Positions 26,284 through 34,953 of a stretch of 64,000 bases of DNA are shown piece by piece. The first letter of the stretch is position 1. Each line of letters opens with the position of its first letter. This DNA comes from Chlorobium chlorochromatii (GTDB lineage Bacteria; Bacteroidota; Chlorobiia; Chlorobiales; Chlorobiaceae). Both the position numbers and the translations under genes were made by a program. The stretch spans positions 1-64,000 of the forward strand of contig DYND01000004.1 of the NCBI GenBank assembly GCA_020721255.1, written 5' to 3'. Under the pieces are notes generated by a model. The model had not been told where the DNA came from. It made no database searches and saw nothing but the letters and a program-made list of their open reading frames with translations.

Positions 26284-26491
26284 GATACCTTTTTCCTCTG
26301 ACTGTTTCCACTTCTGCCGTAATCTCTTCTAATGTCAGTTCATCCGTTCTTACTTTACTCAAAAACCGATTAAAACGAAGTGGAAAGGTATCTTTTTCCA
26401 ACATCCGAACAATTTCTGTTTTTTCTTCCATTCCGCACTGAGCTATGAGTGATTTTAACTGATTAAAATCTATCGCCTCATTCTGATTCAT
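26267..26491 (-). CDS. Antitoxin-like protein, partner of the truncated PIN toxin
   Basis: 74 aa, MNQNEAIDFNQLKSLIAQCG, then MEEKTEIVRMLEKDTFPLRF, NRFLSKVRTDELTLEEITAEVETVRGKRYRAKRK. Helical and charged, with a basic tail. Proteins of this kind precede PIN-domain toxins (COG1569 type) in many bacteria and serve as antitoxins. The reading frame is intact and overlaps the start of the PIN stump at 26283. With its toxin destroyed it is either an orphan antitoxin or on its way to loss. Assignment rests mainly on gene order and general similarity. Confidence 0.65.
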   Translation of the reverse strand: MNQNEAIDFNQLKSLIAQCGMEEKTEIVRMLEKDTFPLRFNRFLSKVRTDELTLEEITAEVETVRGKRYRAKRK

Positions 26492-26545
26492 AACAGCTTT
26501 ATCTCAATATTTAAAAGAATATTCACATTTTTCACTTATAGTGTT

Positions 26546-26764
26546 TTACCATTTTTCATGTTCGCGATCAATAAATCCTAAAATTGCATACCGATGTAAA
26601 TATCCCCGAAGACTTTTTTGAGAGATAATATGTTCATACCGGTGTGCAGCAGAACGCACAATAATTTCAACTTGCGGCCAGTACAATTGCTTGGGAAAGC
26701 TATGTTCCGAATAATAAGTTACGCATATTTTAGAGCATACCAATTCATCAATTGTAATTTTCAT
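26546..26764 (-). CDS. Hypothetical protein, 72 aa
   Basis: Not recognised. The frame MKITIDELVCSKICVTYYSE continues with many aromatic residues (YWPQVEIIVRSAAHRYEHIISQ) and ends GFIDREHEKW. No signal peptide, no membrane segment, two Cys. It lies 54 bp upstream of the antitoxin gene on the same strand and might be the first gene of that small operon. Could be spurious, though the adjoining 5' region is non-coding and no better frame overlaps it. Confidence 0.35.
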   Translation of the reverse strand: MKITIDELVCSKICVTYYSEHSFPKQLYWPQVEIIVRSAAHRYEHIISQKSLRGYLHRYAILGFIDREHEKW

Positions 26765-26960
26765 TCGAGTAGCGCAGGAATGCGCTTACTTTACATCAGC
26801 AAATATGGTTACCACTACAATCACTGTAAATGGCAACTATAGTGGCTACAATTAATGAGATTGTCAAACGAACCGCACGGCGATCTTCTATGGGGCAGAA
26901 CGCCCAAGATTAGGCGTAAATCAGGAGCGCAGCGAGTAATTTATCCGAGTGCAGGCAGGT

Positions 26961-29900
26961 CTAAATCCGCCCACCCACACCTTTAAACTTTTCAACAAAA
27001 GCGGCAATTTTTTGAAAAACACTCTGTTTTTTTGTCAGGTATTGCGGGTTTAACGGGCTCATTTTAGGAAGAATGGTATTGAGCTCAGTGCCATTGTCAC
27101 TGGCAAATTCTCGCTTCAGCGAAGTTGAGATATAACGCTTGGCAGCATCTGTATTCAAGTGCTCAGAGCTGATAAGCGCCTCTGCCTCGCGTTGCTGCTC
27201 GGCTTGCGCAAAGGTGAAAAAGGTATCAATAACAGTGGCTTTATCATTAATTGTGTCAAAATCGGTGTGATTGATAAAATCCACCAAGAGACTCTCCTTC
27301 GCACGGTTGCCAAGGCTGGCACGAATCACCCGACGCACATCTTCAACCAGTGCTCCTTTGTCTTTAACCTTTTTATTGTTCTCAAAAATCAATTCCAGAA
27401 TGTAGTCCAGGTTGATCTCTTGTGATTTGAGCAGATCTATCTCAAAAACCACGTCATCCCAATCAATGGAGGATTTCTCTTTGTCGGAAACTGCTTTTTC
27501 ACGGCGAAGCCAATCGCGAATATCGTTATAGGTTGAGCGGTAATCCTGTATTGTACGTGCAGTTGGCATCTTAATCGCTTGCAGCACTTTAAGCTCTTCG
27601 TCGCTTACATAATGATGGGCTTTGAATGCCTCAACAGCCTCTGCGTCGTCCATATTGATGCTTTGCAAGGTTTTCAGGCTGGCAAATTCATCGTAGTTTT
27701 GCAGCACGTTCTCTACGCGCAAATATTCGCCAAATAATTTTGCGAAGGCCTTTTTATCGGACTCTTTAACAATCTCATCAGGGTTGGGGAAGCGTTGCTG
27801 TAATTCCGTTACCACCTCCCTATAGCCCCGTCGGGCTTCACCGGTGACCACATCGGTAAAACCTTCCATGTATTCCTTATAACTCTTTTCCAGCACCACA
27901 TTTTTGGTGTTGGTATCACCAAATAGCGTAATGGCATCGATGGTGGCTTGTTCTAAATCCCGGAAGGTGACGATATTGCCAAAGGTCTTGGTTGCATCAT
28001 AAATACGATTGGTACGCGAATAGGCCTGCATCAACCCGTGATAGCGCAGGTTTTTATCAACAAACAAGGTGCTCAACGTCGGCGCATCAAAACCGGTTAA
28101 AAACATGCCAACAACAATCAGCAAATCTATTTCCTGGCTTTTGACGCGCTGGGCAAGGTCGCGGTAATAGTTTTGAAAGCCATTGCTATCCAGGCCAAAT
28201 CTGATTTTAAAGGCTGCGTTATAGTCAGCAATAGCCGCGCCTAAAAACTCTTTGGCGCTGCTGTTCATGGCGGATACATCAAAGCTTTCGTCCAGAATCT
28301 CGCCCACGGCATCTTGCTCTTCATTGGCCGCAAACGAGAAGATGGTGGCAACCATCAGTGGCTTATCAGTCTCTTTCTGCAATTGCTTGAACGACTCATA
28401 ATACAGCTTGGCGGCATCCACACTGCTCACCGCAAACATGGCATTAAAGCCTTTGGCACCGGCTTGCAGACGATGGGTTTTCTGCCGGAAGTTATTCAGA
28501 ATGTACTTGGATATTTCCCGGATTCGGTCGGGGTGTAACAAGGCTTGCTTGTTTTCTGCCGCGTTGAGTTTTTTTTCATCCTGTTCAGTTTCAATCGCCT
28601 TAAACTGAGGGCGCACATTGTTATAGTCCACCTTGAACTTCAACACTTTTTCATCGCGAATGGCATCGGTAATCACATAAGAGTGCAATTCACGACCAAA
28701 CACACTGGCAGTGGTCTCAGCCCCCAAAGCGTTTTGCGGAAAGATCGGTGTGCCAGTAAAACCAAACTGATAAAACCTTTTAAATTTTTTCTTCAGGTTT
28801 TTCTGTGCCTCACCAAATTGGCTGCGGTGCGCCTCATCAAAAATAAACACCACTTGCTTGCTGTAAACAGGCAAGTCTCCTTCACTTTTCATCAGGTGGT
28901 TGAGCTTCTGGATGGTGGTGACAATGATTTTGTTGTCGTCCTTATCCAGGTTGCGCTTGAGTCCGGCGGTGCTGTCAGAGCCATTGACGCTATCCGGCGA
29001 AAAGCGCTGGTATTCCTTCATGGTCTGGTAATCCAGATCTTTACGATCCACCACGAAAAATACCTTGTCGATAAACTCCAGCTCAGTCGCCAAACGCGCC
29101 GCTTTAAAGCTGGTTAAGGTTTTACCCGAACCGGTGGTGTGCCAAATGAAGCCGCCACTTTCGGGCTTGCTCCATTTTTTTGATTGATACGAGCTCTTAA
29201 TCTTCCATAAAATGCGCTCGGTAGCAGCAATCTGGTAAGGGCGCATCACCAGTAGCGTGTTGCTGACATCAAATACCGAATAATGCAGCAGCACATTGAG
29301 CAGGGTGTTTTTCTGGAAGAAGGTGGCGGTAAAGTCTTTCAGGTCTTTAATCAGGCTGTTATCGGCTTTCGCCCAATTCATGGTGAAATCAAAACTGTTT
29401 TTGTTGCGCTGAGTGGTGTTGGCAAAATAACGGCTATCGGTGCCATTGGAGATCACAAACAGTTGCAAATATTTATACAGCGACTGTGCACTATTAAGGC
29501 TCTCTTTGCTGTAACGGTGCACCTGATTAAAGGCTTCACGAATGGCCACGCCGCGCTTTTTCAGCTCAATCTGCACCAGCGGCAAACCATTGACCAGCAC
29601 CGTCACATCGTAGCGATTAGCATGCGCTCCGGCTTGTTCAAACTGCTTGATCACCTGCACCTTATTGCGGGCAATGTTCTTTTTGTCTAACAGGTAAATA
29701 TTCTTAATTCGACCATCGTCAAACACAAAATCATGAATATAGTCATCATGAATTTTGCGGGTTTTGTCGACAATGCTATCGCTTGGTTTATCCAGCCAAG
29801 TCTCCACAAATCGCAGCCACTCACCGTCGGAAAACTGCATGTTATTCAGCGATTGCAACTGCTCGCGTGCATTGGCCAGCAGCTTCTCGGGCGAGTTTAA

Positions 29901-30062
29901 ACCTTGGGCATATTCATACCCCTGATTCTGCAAATCCTGAATGAATTCCCGCTCCAAATCATATTCACTTTGGTAGCTTTCATTAACCTGCCATTCCTTG
30001 GTGTATTTATCCAGAACAATAAAGTTGTTCGATTCTGCGATGGACGTGGTGTAGCTAATCAT
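26961..30062 (-). CDS. hsdR: Type I restriction enzyme R subunit
   Basis: Motor and nuclease subunit of a type I restriction system: 1033 aa from ATG 30062. The nuclease core PD-ExK is seen as [19 protein letters not shown] near residue 170. The SF2 translocase has Walker [32 protein letters not shown] box [13 protein letters not shown] and motif III FTGTPIF, with QAYSRTNRI (motif VI). The C-terminal helical region binds the methylase core. The frame extends back to 30116, but ATG 30062 overlaps the preceding gene's stop (ATGATTAG), a typical coupled start. Last gene of the five-gene hsd operon. Confidence 0.97.
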   Translation of the reverse strand: MISYTTSIAESNNFIVLDKYTKEWQVNESYQSEYDLEREFIQDLQNQGYEYAQGLNSPEKLLANAREQLQSLNNMQFSDGEWLRFVETWLDKPSDSIVDKTRKIHDDYIHDFVFDDGRIKNIYLLDKKNIARNKVQVIKQFEQAGAHANRYDVTVLVNGLPLVQIELKKRGVAIREAFNQVHRYSKESLNSAQSLYKYLQLFVISNGTDSRYFANTTQRNKNSFDFTMNWAKADNSLIKDLKDFTATFFQKNTLLNVLLHYSVFDVSNTLLVMRPYQIAATERILWKIKSSYQSKKWSKPESGGFIWHTTGSGKTLTSFKAARLATELEFIDKVFFVVDRKDLDYQTMKEYQRFSPDSVNGSDSTAGLKRNLDKDDNKIIVTTIQKLNHLMKSEGDLPVYSKQVVFIFDEAHRSQFGEAQKNLKKKFKRFYQFGFTGTPIFPQNALGAETTASVFGRELHSYVITDAIRDEKVLKFKVDYNNVRPQFKAIETEQDEKKLNAAENKQALLHPDRIREISKYILNNFRQKTHRLQAGAKGFNAMFAVSSVDAAKLYYESFKQLQKETDKPLMVATIFSFAANEEQDAVGEILDESFDVSAMNSSAKEFLGAAIADYNAAFKIRFGLDSNGFQNYYRDLAQRVKSQEIDLLIVVGMFLTGFDAPTLSTLFVDKNLRYHGLMQAYSRTNRIYDATKTFGNIVTFRDLEQATIDAITLFGDTNTKNVVLEKSYKEYMEGFTDVVTGEARRGYREVVTELQQRFPNPDEIVKESDKKAFAKLFGEYLRVENVLQNYDEFASLKTLQSINMDDAEAVEAFKAHHYVSDEELKVLQAIKMPTARTIQDYRSTYNDIRDWLRREKAVSDKEKSSIDWDDVVFEIDLLKSQEINLDYILELIFENNKKVKDKGALVEDVRRVIRASLGNRAKESLLVDFINHTDFDTINDKATVIDTFFTFAQAEQQREAEALISSEHLNTDAAKRYISTSLKREFASDNGTELNTILPKMSPLNPQYLTKKQSVFQKIAAFVEKFKGVGGRI

Positions 30063-30894
30063 TCTTTTTGCCTTTGTTTGATAACTGCAATTGCCTGGCG
30101 TTTTGTGCGCTGACAACCTTTTTACCCGTTTCTGCTTCCAATTTCAGTTTAGCTTCTTTGGCAACACCGCCACCACGTTTTGCCACATCCTCATGTTCTG
30201 CAAACGACTGAGGGTTAACGACTTCTGAAATCTCTTTGGTGGACAACTCTGCCAGCATATTCATCACCAATTCTTTATTGGTCATGTTGTCACGCAGGTT
30301 CTCCTTTTTAAGCCCTTTGTATTGCTTGTATTCTTTGGCGGTTTTTCCTGCCCACGTTTTGTAAATGACATCGGTTAAAAAGGCGAATTCGCCGCCCTCC
30401 TGCAAGCCGTGCTTCTTCCACTCGTCGGTTAATTCTTTGCGGATCTCTATGCTTTTTAGCCGTTGGTTGATCCAGTTGTCTGTGTAACCCAGGCGCTTGT
30501 AATCCAGCATGGCCTGTTCTATGGATAACTCAGGGTCTTGCAGTTGCTCCAAGCGTTGATTTGCCACCTCGGCCAACCACAGTTTAAAAGGCTCTGCTTT
30601 TTTAGAGGGGATAGACTGAATAATCCGGAATAACTGCTGGTTGGTCGCTGCCAGCGTCTTTCTCAATTTGCCCGTGGCAGACTGCATGGCTACCTGGGGA
30701 CAATTTGTCCCTACGTACTCGCCTAATTGTTCGTCCCTTTTGCGCAGCTTCTTTAGATAATCTGTGGGGTTCGCACTGTCTGTGAGCGCAGCAACCACAT
30801 CAACAACAGAAAAAAACCACTCTTCAAGTTCAGCATCCCAATGGCTACGGATGTGCACCGATTCAAACAACTGGAGTTTGGTGTCAGTTTGCAT
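30055..30894 (-). CDS. BRO-N/DinD-like protein 2 within the hsd operon
   Basis: 279 aa. The N-terminal BRO-N-like DNA-binding domain (about residues 5-110) reads [44 protein letters not shown]. The rest matches the DinD type: [61 protein letters not shown] and [14 protein letters not shown] clear paralogue of 32067-32960. It overlaps hsdS by 11 nt upstream and hsdR by 8 nt downstream, so it is translated as part of the operon. DinD in E. coli is SOS-induced and inhibits RecA filaments; whether this homologue does anything alike, or modulates the restriction enzyme, is unknown. Confidence 0.85.
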   Translation of the reverse strand: MQTDTKLQLFESVHIRSHWDAELEEWFFSVVDVVAALTDSANPTDYLKKLRKRDEQLGEYVGTNCPQVAMQSATGKLRKTLAATNQQLFRIIQSIPSKKAEPFKLWLAEVANQRLEQLQDPELSIEQAMLDYKRLGYTDNWINQRLKSIEIRKELTDEWKKHGLQEGGEFAFLTDVIYKTWAGKTAKEYKQYKGLKKENLRDNMTNKELVMNMLAELSTKEISEVVNPQSFAEHEDVAKRGGGVAKEAKLKLEAETGKKVVSAQNARQLQLSNKGKKND

Positions 30895-32074
30895 GGGCTT
30901 TCCCCTTAAAGCTCAACAGCAAATTACGGTAGTGCTCGTATTGCTTTTGGCGCAATGCAATTTCGCGGGGCAAGCCTTCGGTGATGGAGTTGGTCAGGGC
31001 ATCGAACTTATCCAGAAGAGAGACGATTCGGGCTTGTTCGGCGTAGGTTGGAAGCGGAATTTCAAACGATCTTAAAGCTTTCAAACCTAAATTTTTAATT
31101 GTCGAACCTGTTTTTTGAGCTTCAAAATATTTTTTAGAAAAATCGGTTTGCAGGAAATAGTATAAGTATCTTGAATAGAGTTCAGATGATTTAATGTTAA
31201 AAAAGGCAACAGATTTACCAAGTATAATTTTTTCATTGTCATAGAATGAAACGCTGCCAATTGTGCCGTTAATTGATAAAAAAACAGTATTTTTAGCCGT
31301 AAAAATAATCCCGTGCTTTTTAAACATCGAATTATTCACTTTTTTTGTTTTGTCATTGAAGACAATATTCCCATTGTCTAAATTATTTCCATTTATAAAA
31401 AAATATTCCCCATTGTCATCATATTTTGGGGTTCCATGTAAACCATCCCCAATTACACATAGATCCCCCAACGTTTTCCATTCGACTTCTCCTTCTTCAA
31501 AACTCAACAACTGGTCACGATAGTAGTTGTATTGTTTTTTGCGGGCGGTAAGCTCGGCGGTAAGCTCGGCGGTAAGCTCGGTGAAGGCGTCCAAAATACG
31601 GACGATTTCGGCTTGAATCTCAAACGATTTTTCTGGGTTTTCTGGGCATGGGATGGGGATTTGAAGTTTTTCAACCACAATAGCATCAAGTGTTGGTATT
31701 CCTGCAACTCGCACCCTTGATCGCAATAATTGTTGATGACCAATTAGAGCGTAATATAAAAATCTATTGTTTAATGAGTCATTATGTTCAATACAGAAAC
31801 AGCCATCCGAAGACCAAAAATCGACTACACTGTAACCCACCGTGCCGGCAGAAGCACCGACATTAATAATCATTACTGTATTGGCAGGTCTGTTACCCTG
31901 TCCGTAATAACCTAACGGGTCTAAGCCACCGTGAAATACGGGAAATTTTTCGCTATCAGATAGTTGATTTTTCGTTAATCTTCTGCCACGTAAAATATTA
32001 GACACCGCTCCCAACGCCTTCCATTCCACTTCAACGCCATCCAGCAGTTTTTCCATAAAATGCATCTCACTCAT
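30884..32074 (-). CDS. hsdS: Type I restriction specificity subunit
   Basis: 396 aa from ATG 32074. Two target-recognition domains (about 20-160 and 205-340) are each followed by conserved helices: FEIQAEIVRILDAFTELTAELTAEL, RKKQYNYYRDQLLSF, and EQARIVSLLDKFDAL with RQKQYEHYRNLLLSF. The repeated EVEWKTLG/EVEWKALG lead-ins confirm the two half-subunits. The central spacer carries three copies of a 12-bp repeat (TAEL), as in EcoR124-type enzymes. The recognition domains are AT-rich against a more GC-rich backbone, the usual sign of exchange. It overlaps the preceding BRO-like gene by 8 nt and the next by 11 nt. Confidence 0.95.
   Translation of the reverse strand: MSEMHFMEKLLDGVEVEWKALGAVSNILRGRRLTKNQLSDSEKFPVFHGGLDPLGYYGQGNRPANTVMIINVGASAGTVGYSVVDFWSSDGCFCIEHNDSLNNRFLYYALIGHQQLLRSRVRVAGIPTLDAIVVEKLQIPIPCPENPEKSFEIQAEIVRILDAFTELTAELTAELTARKKQYNYYRDQLLSFEEGEVEWKTLGDLCVIGDGLHGTPKYDDNGEYFFINGNNLDNGNIVFNDKTKKVNNSMFKKHGIIFTAKNTVFLSINGTIGSVSFYDNEKIILGKSVAFFNIKSSELYSRYLYYFLQTDFSKKYFEAQKTGSTIKNLGLKALRSFEIPLPTYAEQARIVSLLDKFDALTNSITEGLPREIALRQKQYEHYRNLLLSFKGKAHAN
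31545..31580 (-). repeat. Three tandem 12-bp repeats in hsdS (TAEL repeats)
   Basis: GCGGTAAGCTCG occurs three times without mismatch at 31545-31556, 31557-31568 and 31569-31580 (plus strand). On the coding strand it specifies TAEL/TELT units in the central conserved helix of HsdS. Confidence 0.95.
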
Positions 32075-32960
32075 CGCGGCTGCCTTTTTTCTCAATGGCT
32101 CTGATCGCCTTATCGGAATCGCTTTCCAACTGCTGTGCGGCCAGTTGTTTTGCGTTCAACTTACTGACTACCGGTTTGCCCGTGCTCCTTTCCAATTGCT
32201 GGCGCGCAGCCTTGGCGGTCTTGGCGCCTTCTTTCGCGACTTGCGCGCTTTCAGCAAGACCTTCGGGGTTACGCACTTGCGAAATATCCGTAGTGGCAAC
32301 TTCGGCCAGCATGTTGAGCACCAGTTCGGTGTTGGTCATGTTGTCGCGCAGGTTTTCTTTTTTCAGCCCCTTGTGCTGCTTGTATTCGCGGGTGCTCATG
32401 CCGCTCCATACGCGGCTCATCAGGTCGGTAAGCGCGGCATATTCTTGGCCTTGCTGAACCCCCGCCTTGTCCCATTCGTCGGTCAGTGCCTTGCGCACTT
32501 CGATGGATTTGATGCGCTGGTTGATCCAATTCTCGCTGTAACCCAAGCGACGGTAGCTGTGAATAGCGCGATCAATCGAAAGCTCGGGGTCAACCGTTTC
32601 GTCCAAGCGTTCGCGGCCCACCTGTGCCAGCCACAGTTTGAATGGCTCGGCCTTTGGAGAGGGCACGGATTGGATAATGCGCAGAAGCTGTTCTGTGTCG
32701 GCCACGTCGGTCAGACGCATTTTTCCGTCGTGGGCTTGCATTTTCAACTGACTACAAACTGTAGTCGGTTCAGCCCCCTCTTGTTTTAGGCGTGTTTTCA
32801 TCACGCTCCAATACTTGCGGGCGCGCTCATGGCTGGGTTGGTCACTCAAAATGGCAATAACATCAACGACCGAGAACCACCATTTTTCGGCTTCATCCTC
32901 CCATAATTGGCGCACTTCCCTGTTATCAAACAAGGTTATTTTGTTTTTCGGTTCATTCAT
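32067..32960 (-). CDS. BRO-N/DinD-like protein 1 within the hsd operon
   Basis: 297 aa from ATG 32960, preceded by a GGGAGAAAG ribosome binding region. N-terminal BRO-N-type domain: KITLFDNREVRQLWEDEAEKWWFSVVDVIAILSDQPSHERARKYWSVMK. The following region is shared with paralogue 2: [63 protein letters not shown] and TELVLNMLAEVAT. The end is Ala/Gln/Lys-rich and coiled. GC content is visibly higher than in paralogue 2, so the two are unlikely to be a very recent duplication. The frame can be extended to 33014, but those codons are an echo of the hsdS 5' end, not part of the family. Confidence 0.85.
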   Translation of the reverse strand: MNEPKNKITLFDNREVRQLWEDEAEKWWFSVVDVIAILSDQPSHERARKYWSVMKTRLKQEGAEPTTVCSQLKMQAHDGKMRLTDVADTEQLLRIIQSVPSPKAEPFKLWLAQVGRERLDETVDPELSIDRAIHSYRRLGYSENWINQRIKSIEVRKALTDEWDKAGVQQGQEYAALTDLMSRVWSGMSTREYKQHKGLKKENLRDNMTNTELVLNMLAEVATTDISQVRNPEGLAESAQVAKEGAKTAKAARQQLERSTGKPVVSKLNAKQLAAQQLESDSDKAIRAIEKKGSRDE

Positions 32961-32994
32961 GGTCTTTCTCCCAGTGGATTGCACTGCATAGTGA

Positions 32995-33245
32995 TCATCC
33001 AGTAGTTTTTCCATAAAACTTATCGCGCTCGCCTTCTTTTTGAACTGTCATCTGATGGTTGACAGTTGCTTTCTCATTCAGCTCTTGGTCGTCAAAAATG
33101 GCCTGCGTGTGCTTGCTGATATTTTGCTTGGTGGTTTGAAAAAGCTCGGCAATTTCTGATTGAGATAACCAAACCGTGCCGTTTTCCAGATGTAAATCAA
33201 TTTTGGTCTGCCGTCTTCGGTGGTGTAAATAATGACATCGCTCAT
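32995..33245 (-). pseudogene. Truncated, frameshifted rhuM-like gene
   Basis: From ATG 33245 the frame gives MSDVIIYTTEDGRPK, then is lost at a run of four A. With one A added it continues IDLHLENGTVWLSQSEIAEL, FQTTKQNISKHTQAIFDDQE and on to a stop at 32995. This is the N-terminal quarter of the RhuM family, often found between hsdM and hsdS. The end (QKEGERDKFYGKTTG) merges into sequence nearly identical to the 5' end of hsdS: 32996-33015 and 32038-32057 match at 19 of 20 positions. Hence a recombination scar. It starts 3 nt after the hsdM stop. Confidence 0.85.
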
Positions 33246-33248
33246 GGC

Positions 33249-34799
33249 TTAAGCCTCCTCACCTTCAATCTCAGACACAATCGCATCAATCTCCTTGCGC
33301 AACTGGTCAATTTTCGCAACCGTGGTTTTCAGCTCGGCATTGAGCTGAGTAATATCAACCACTTCACGGTTATCTTTAGCTTCCACATAGCTGCTGACCG
33401 ACAGGTTGTAATCATTGGCAGCGATTGCCTCACAACTGACCGATTTGGCAAAATGCTCAACATTCGTTTTGCTGTCGAATGCCTGCATGATGTGTTCGAT
33501 GTGGGTGTCGGTGAGGGTGTTGGTATTGGTTTCCTTTTTAAACAGTGCACTGGCATCAATAAACTGGGTGGTGGTGTCGATTTTGTGTTTGGACAGCACC
33601 AAAATGGTAACCGCGATGGTGGTGCCAAAAAACAGGTTGGGCGCAAGTGAAATCACGGTTTCGACATAATTGTTGTCCACCAGATATTGGCGGATTTTCT
33701 GCTCGGCACCGCCACGGTAAAAAATACCGGGAAAGCAGACAATCGCCGCACGGCCTTTGCCGGACAGGTAACTGAGAGCATGGAGTACAAAAGCCAAGTC
33801 GGCTTTGGATTGAGGTGCTAAAACACCAGCCGCAGCAAAGCGCTCATCATTAATCAGGGTTGGGTCGTCACTGCCTATCCATTTCACCGAATACGGCGGG
33901 TTGGAGACAATAGCATCAAAGGGTTTGTCATCACCAAAATCCGGGTTTCGCAGCGTATCACCCAATTGAATGTTGAACTTGTCGTAATTGATGTTGTGCA
34001 AAAACATGTTCATACGGGCCAGGTTATAGGTGGTGTGGTTGATCTCCTGACCAAAAAAGCCGTCTTCAATAATGTGGGCATCAAAGTGCTTTTTGGATTG
34101 CAGCAGCAGGGAACCGGAACCACACGCAGGGTCATAAATCTTATTGACGCTGGTTTGCTTGTGCATCGCCAGTTGTGCTATCAGCCTGGAAACATGTTGC
34201 GGTGTGAAAAACTCGCCACCGGATTTACCGGCATTAGCGGCGTAGTTAGAGATCAAAAACTCGTAGGCATCGCCAAACAGGTCGATGTGGCTACCTTCAA
34301 AGTCGCCAAAGTCCAGCCTCTCCACCCCTTTGAGTACAGCGGCCAAACGGGTGTTTTTGTCGGCGACGGTGTTACCGAGGCGATTACTGGTGGTATCGAA
34401 ATCGGCAAACAGCCCTTTAATATCCTGCTCCGAGGGGTAGCCGTTGGCGGAGCTTTCGATGGCGGCAAATATGGCGGCCAGGTCGGTATTCAAGCTTTCG
34501 TTGGTGTTGGCTCTGGCGGCAATGCTGGCGAACAGTTGGCTGGGGTAGATGAAGTAGCCCTTGGTTTTAATGGCATCATCTTTGATTTCGGGGGTGATGA
34601 CCTTATCGCCGAGTTGCGCATAGTTGATGCTGTCATCACCGCCGTCAATGTAACTGGCAAAGTTTTCACTGATAAAGCGATAGAACAAGGTGCCAAGTAC
34701 ATATTGCTTGAAATCCCAGCCATCGACTGCGCCTCGTACATCATTGGCAATCTGCCAGATTTGGCGTTGCAGTTCGGCGCGTTGTTGGGTGCTTGTCAT
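33249..34799 (-). CDS. hsdM: Type I restriction-modification DNA methyltransferase
   Basis: N6-adenine methyltransferase subunit, 516 aa. Helical N-terminal domain (about 1-150: [33 protein letters not shown]), then the SAM-binding core: [27 protein letters not shown] at about residue 223 (motif I) and SNPPYSVKW at about 299 (motif IV). The C-terminal coiled coil for HsdS binding is at about 475-512. First gene of the operon. It starts 76 bp downstream of a perfect 24-bp inverted repeat and is followed directly by the rhuM remnant. A long antisense frame across it is a shadow. Confidence 0.97.
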   Translation of the reverse strand: MTSTQQRAELQRQIWQIANDVRGAVDGWDFKQYVLGTLFYRFISENFASYIDGGDDSINYAQLGDKVITPEIKDDAIKTKGYFIYPSQLFASIAARANTNESLNTDLAAIFAAIESSANGYPSEQDIKGLFADFDTTSNRLGNTVADKNTRLAAVLKGVERLDFGDFEGSHIDLFGDAYEFLISNYAANAGKSGGEFFTPQHVSRLIAQLAMHKQTSVNKIYDPACGSGSLLLQSKKHFDAHIIEDGFFGQEINHTTYNLARMNMFLHNINYDKFNIQLGDTLRNPDFGDDKPFDAIVSNPPYSVKWIGSDDPTLINDERFAAAGVLAPQSKADLAFVLHALSYLSGKGRAAIVCFPGIFYRGGAEQKIRQYLVDNNYVETVISLAPNLFFGTTIAVTILVLSKHKIDTTTQFIDASALFKKETNTNTLTDTHIEHIMQAFDSKTNVEHFAKSVSCEAIAANDYNLSVSSYVEAKDNREVVDITQLNAELKTTVAKIDQLRKEIDAIVSEIEGEEA

Positions 34800-34874
34800 T
34801 ATGCCTTTCTGTTTAAAATAACCATCAGCTCGGAATTGAGCTTGGTATTATACGAGTTAAAGCATTCTACAATG

Positions 34875-34936
34875 CCCTTATGTGTGAATATAGATGTCTC
34901 CCTAGTTGAGGCGACATCTATATTCACACATAAGGG
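34875..34936. repeat. Perfect 24-bp inverted repeat upstream of hsdM
   Basis: Arms 34875-34898 and 34913-34936 are exact complements (begin CCCTTATGTGTGAATATAG, end with the complement), separated by 14 nt. It lies in the 154-bp gap between the Fic gene stop (34954) and hsdM start (34799). No T tract follows on either strand, so a simple terminator is unlikely. Confidence 0.9.
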
Positions 34937-34953
34937 GTTATTCTGCTACAAGT

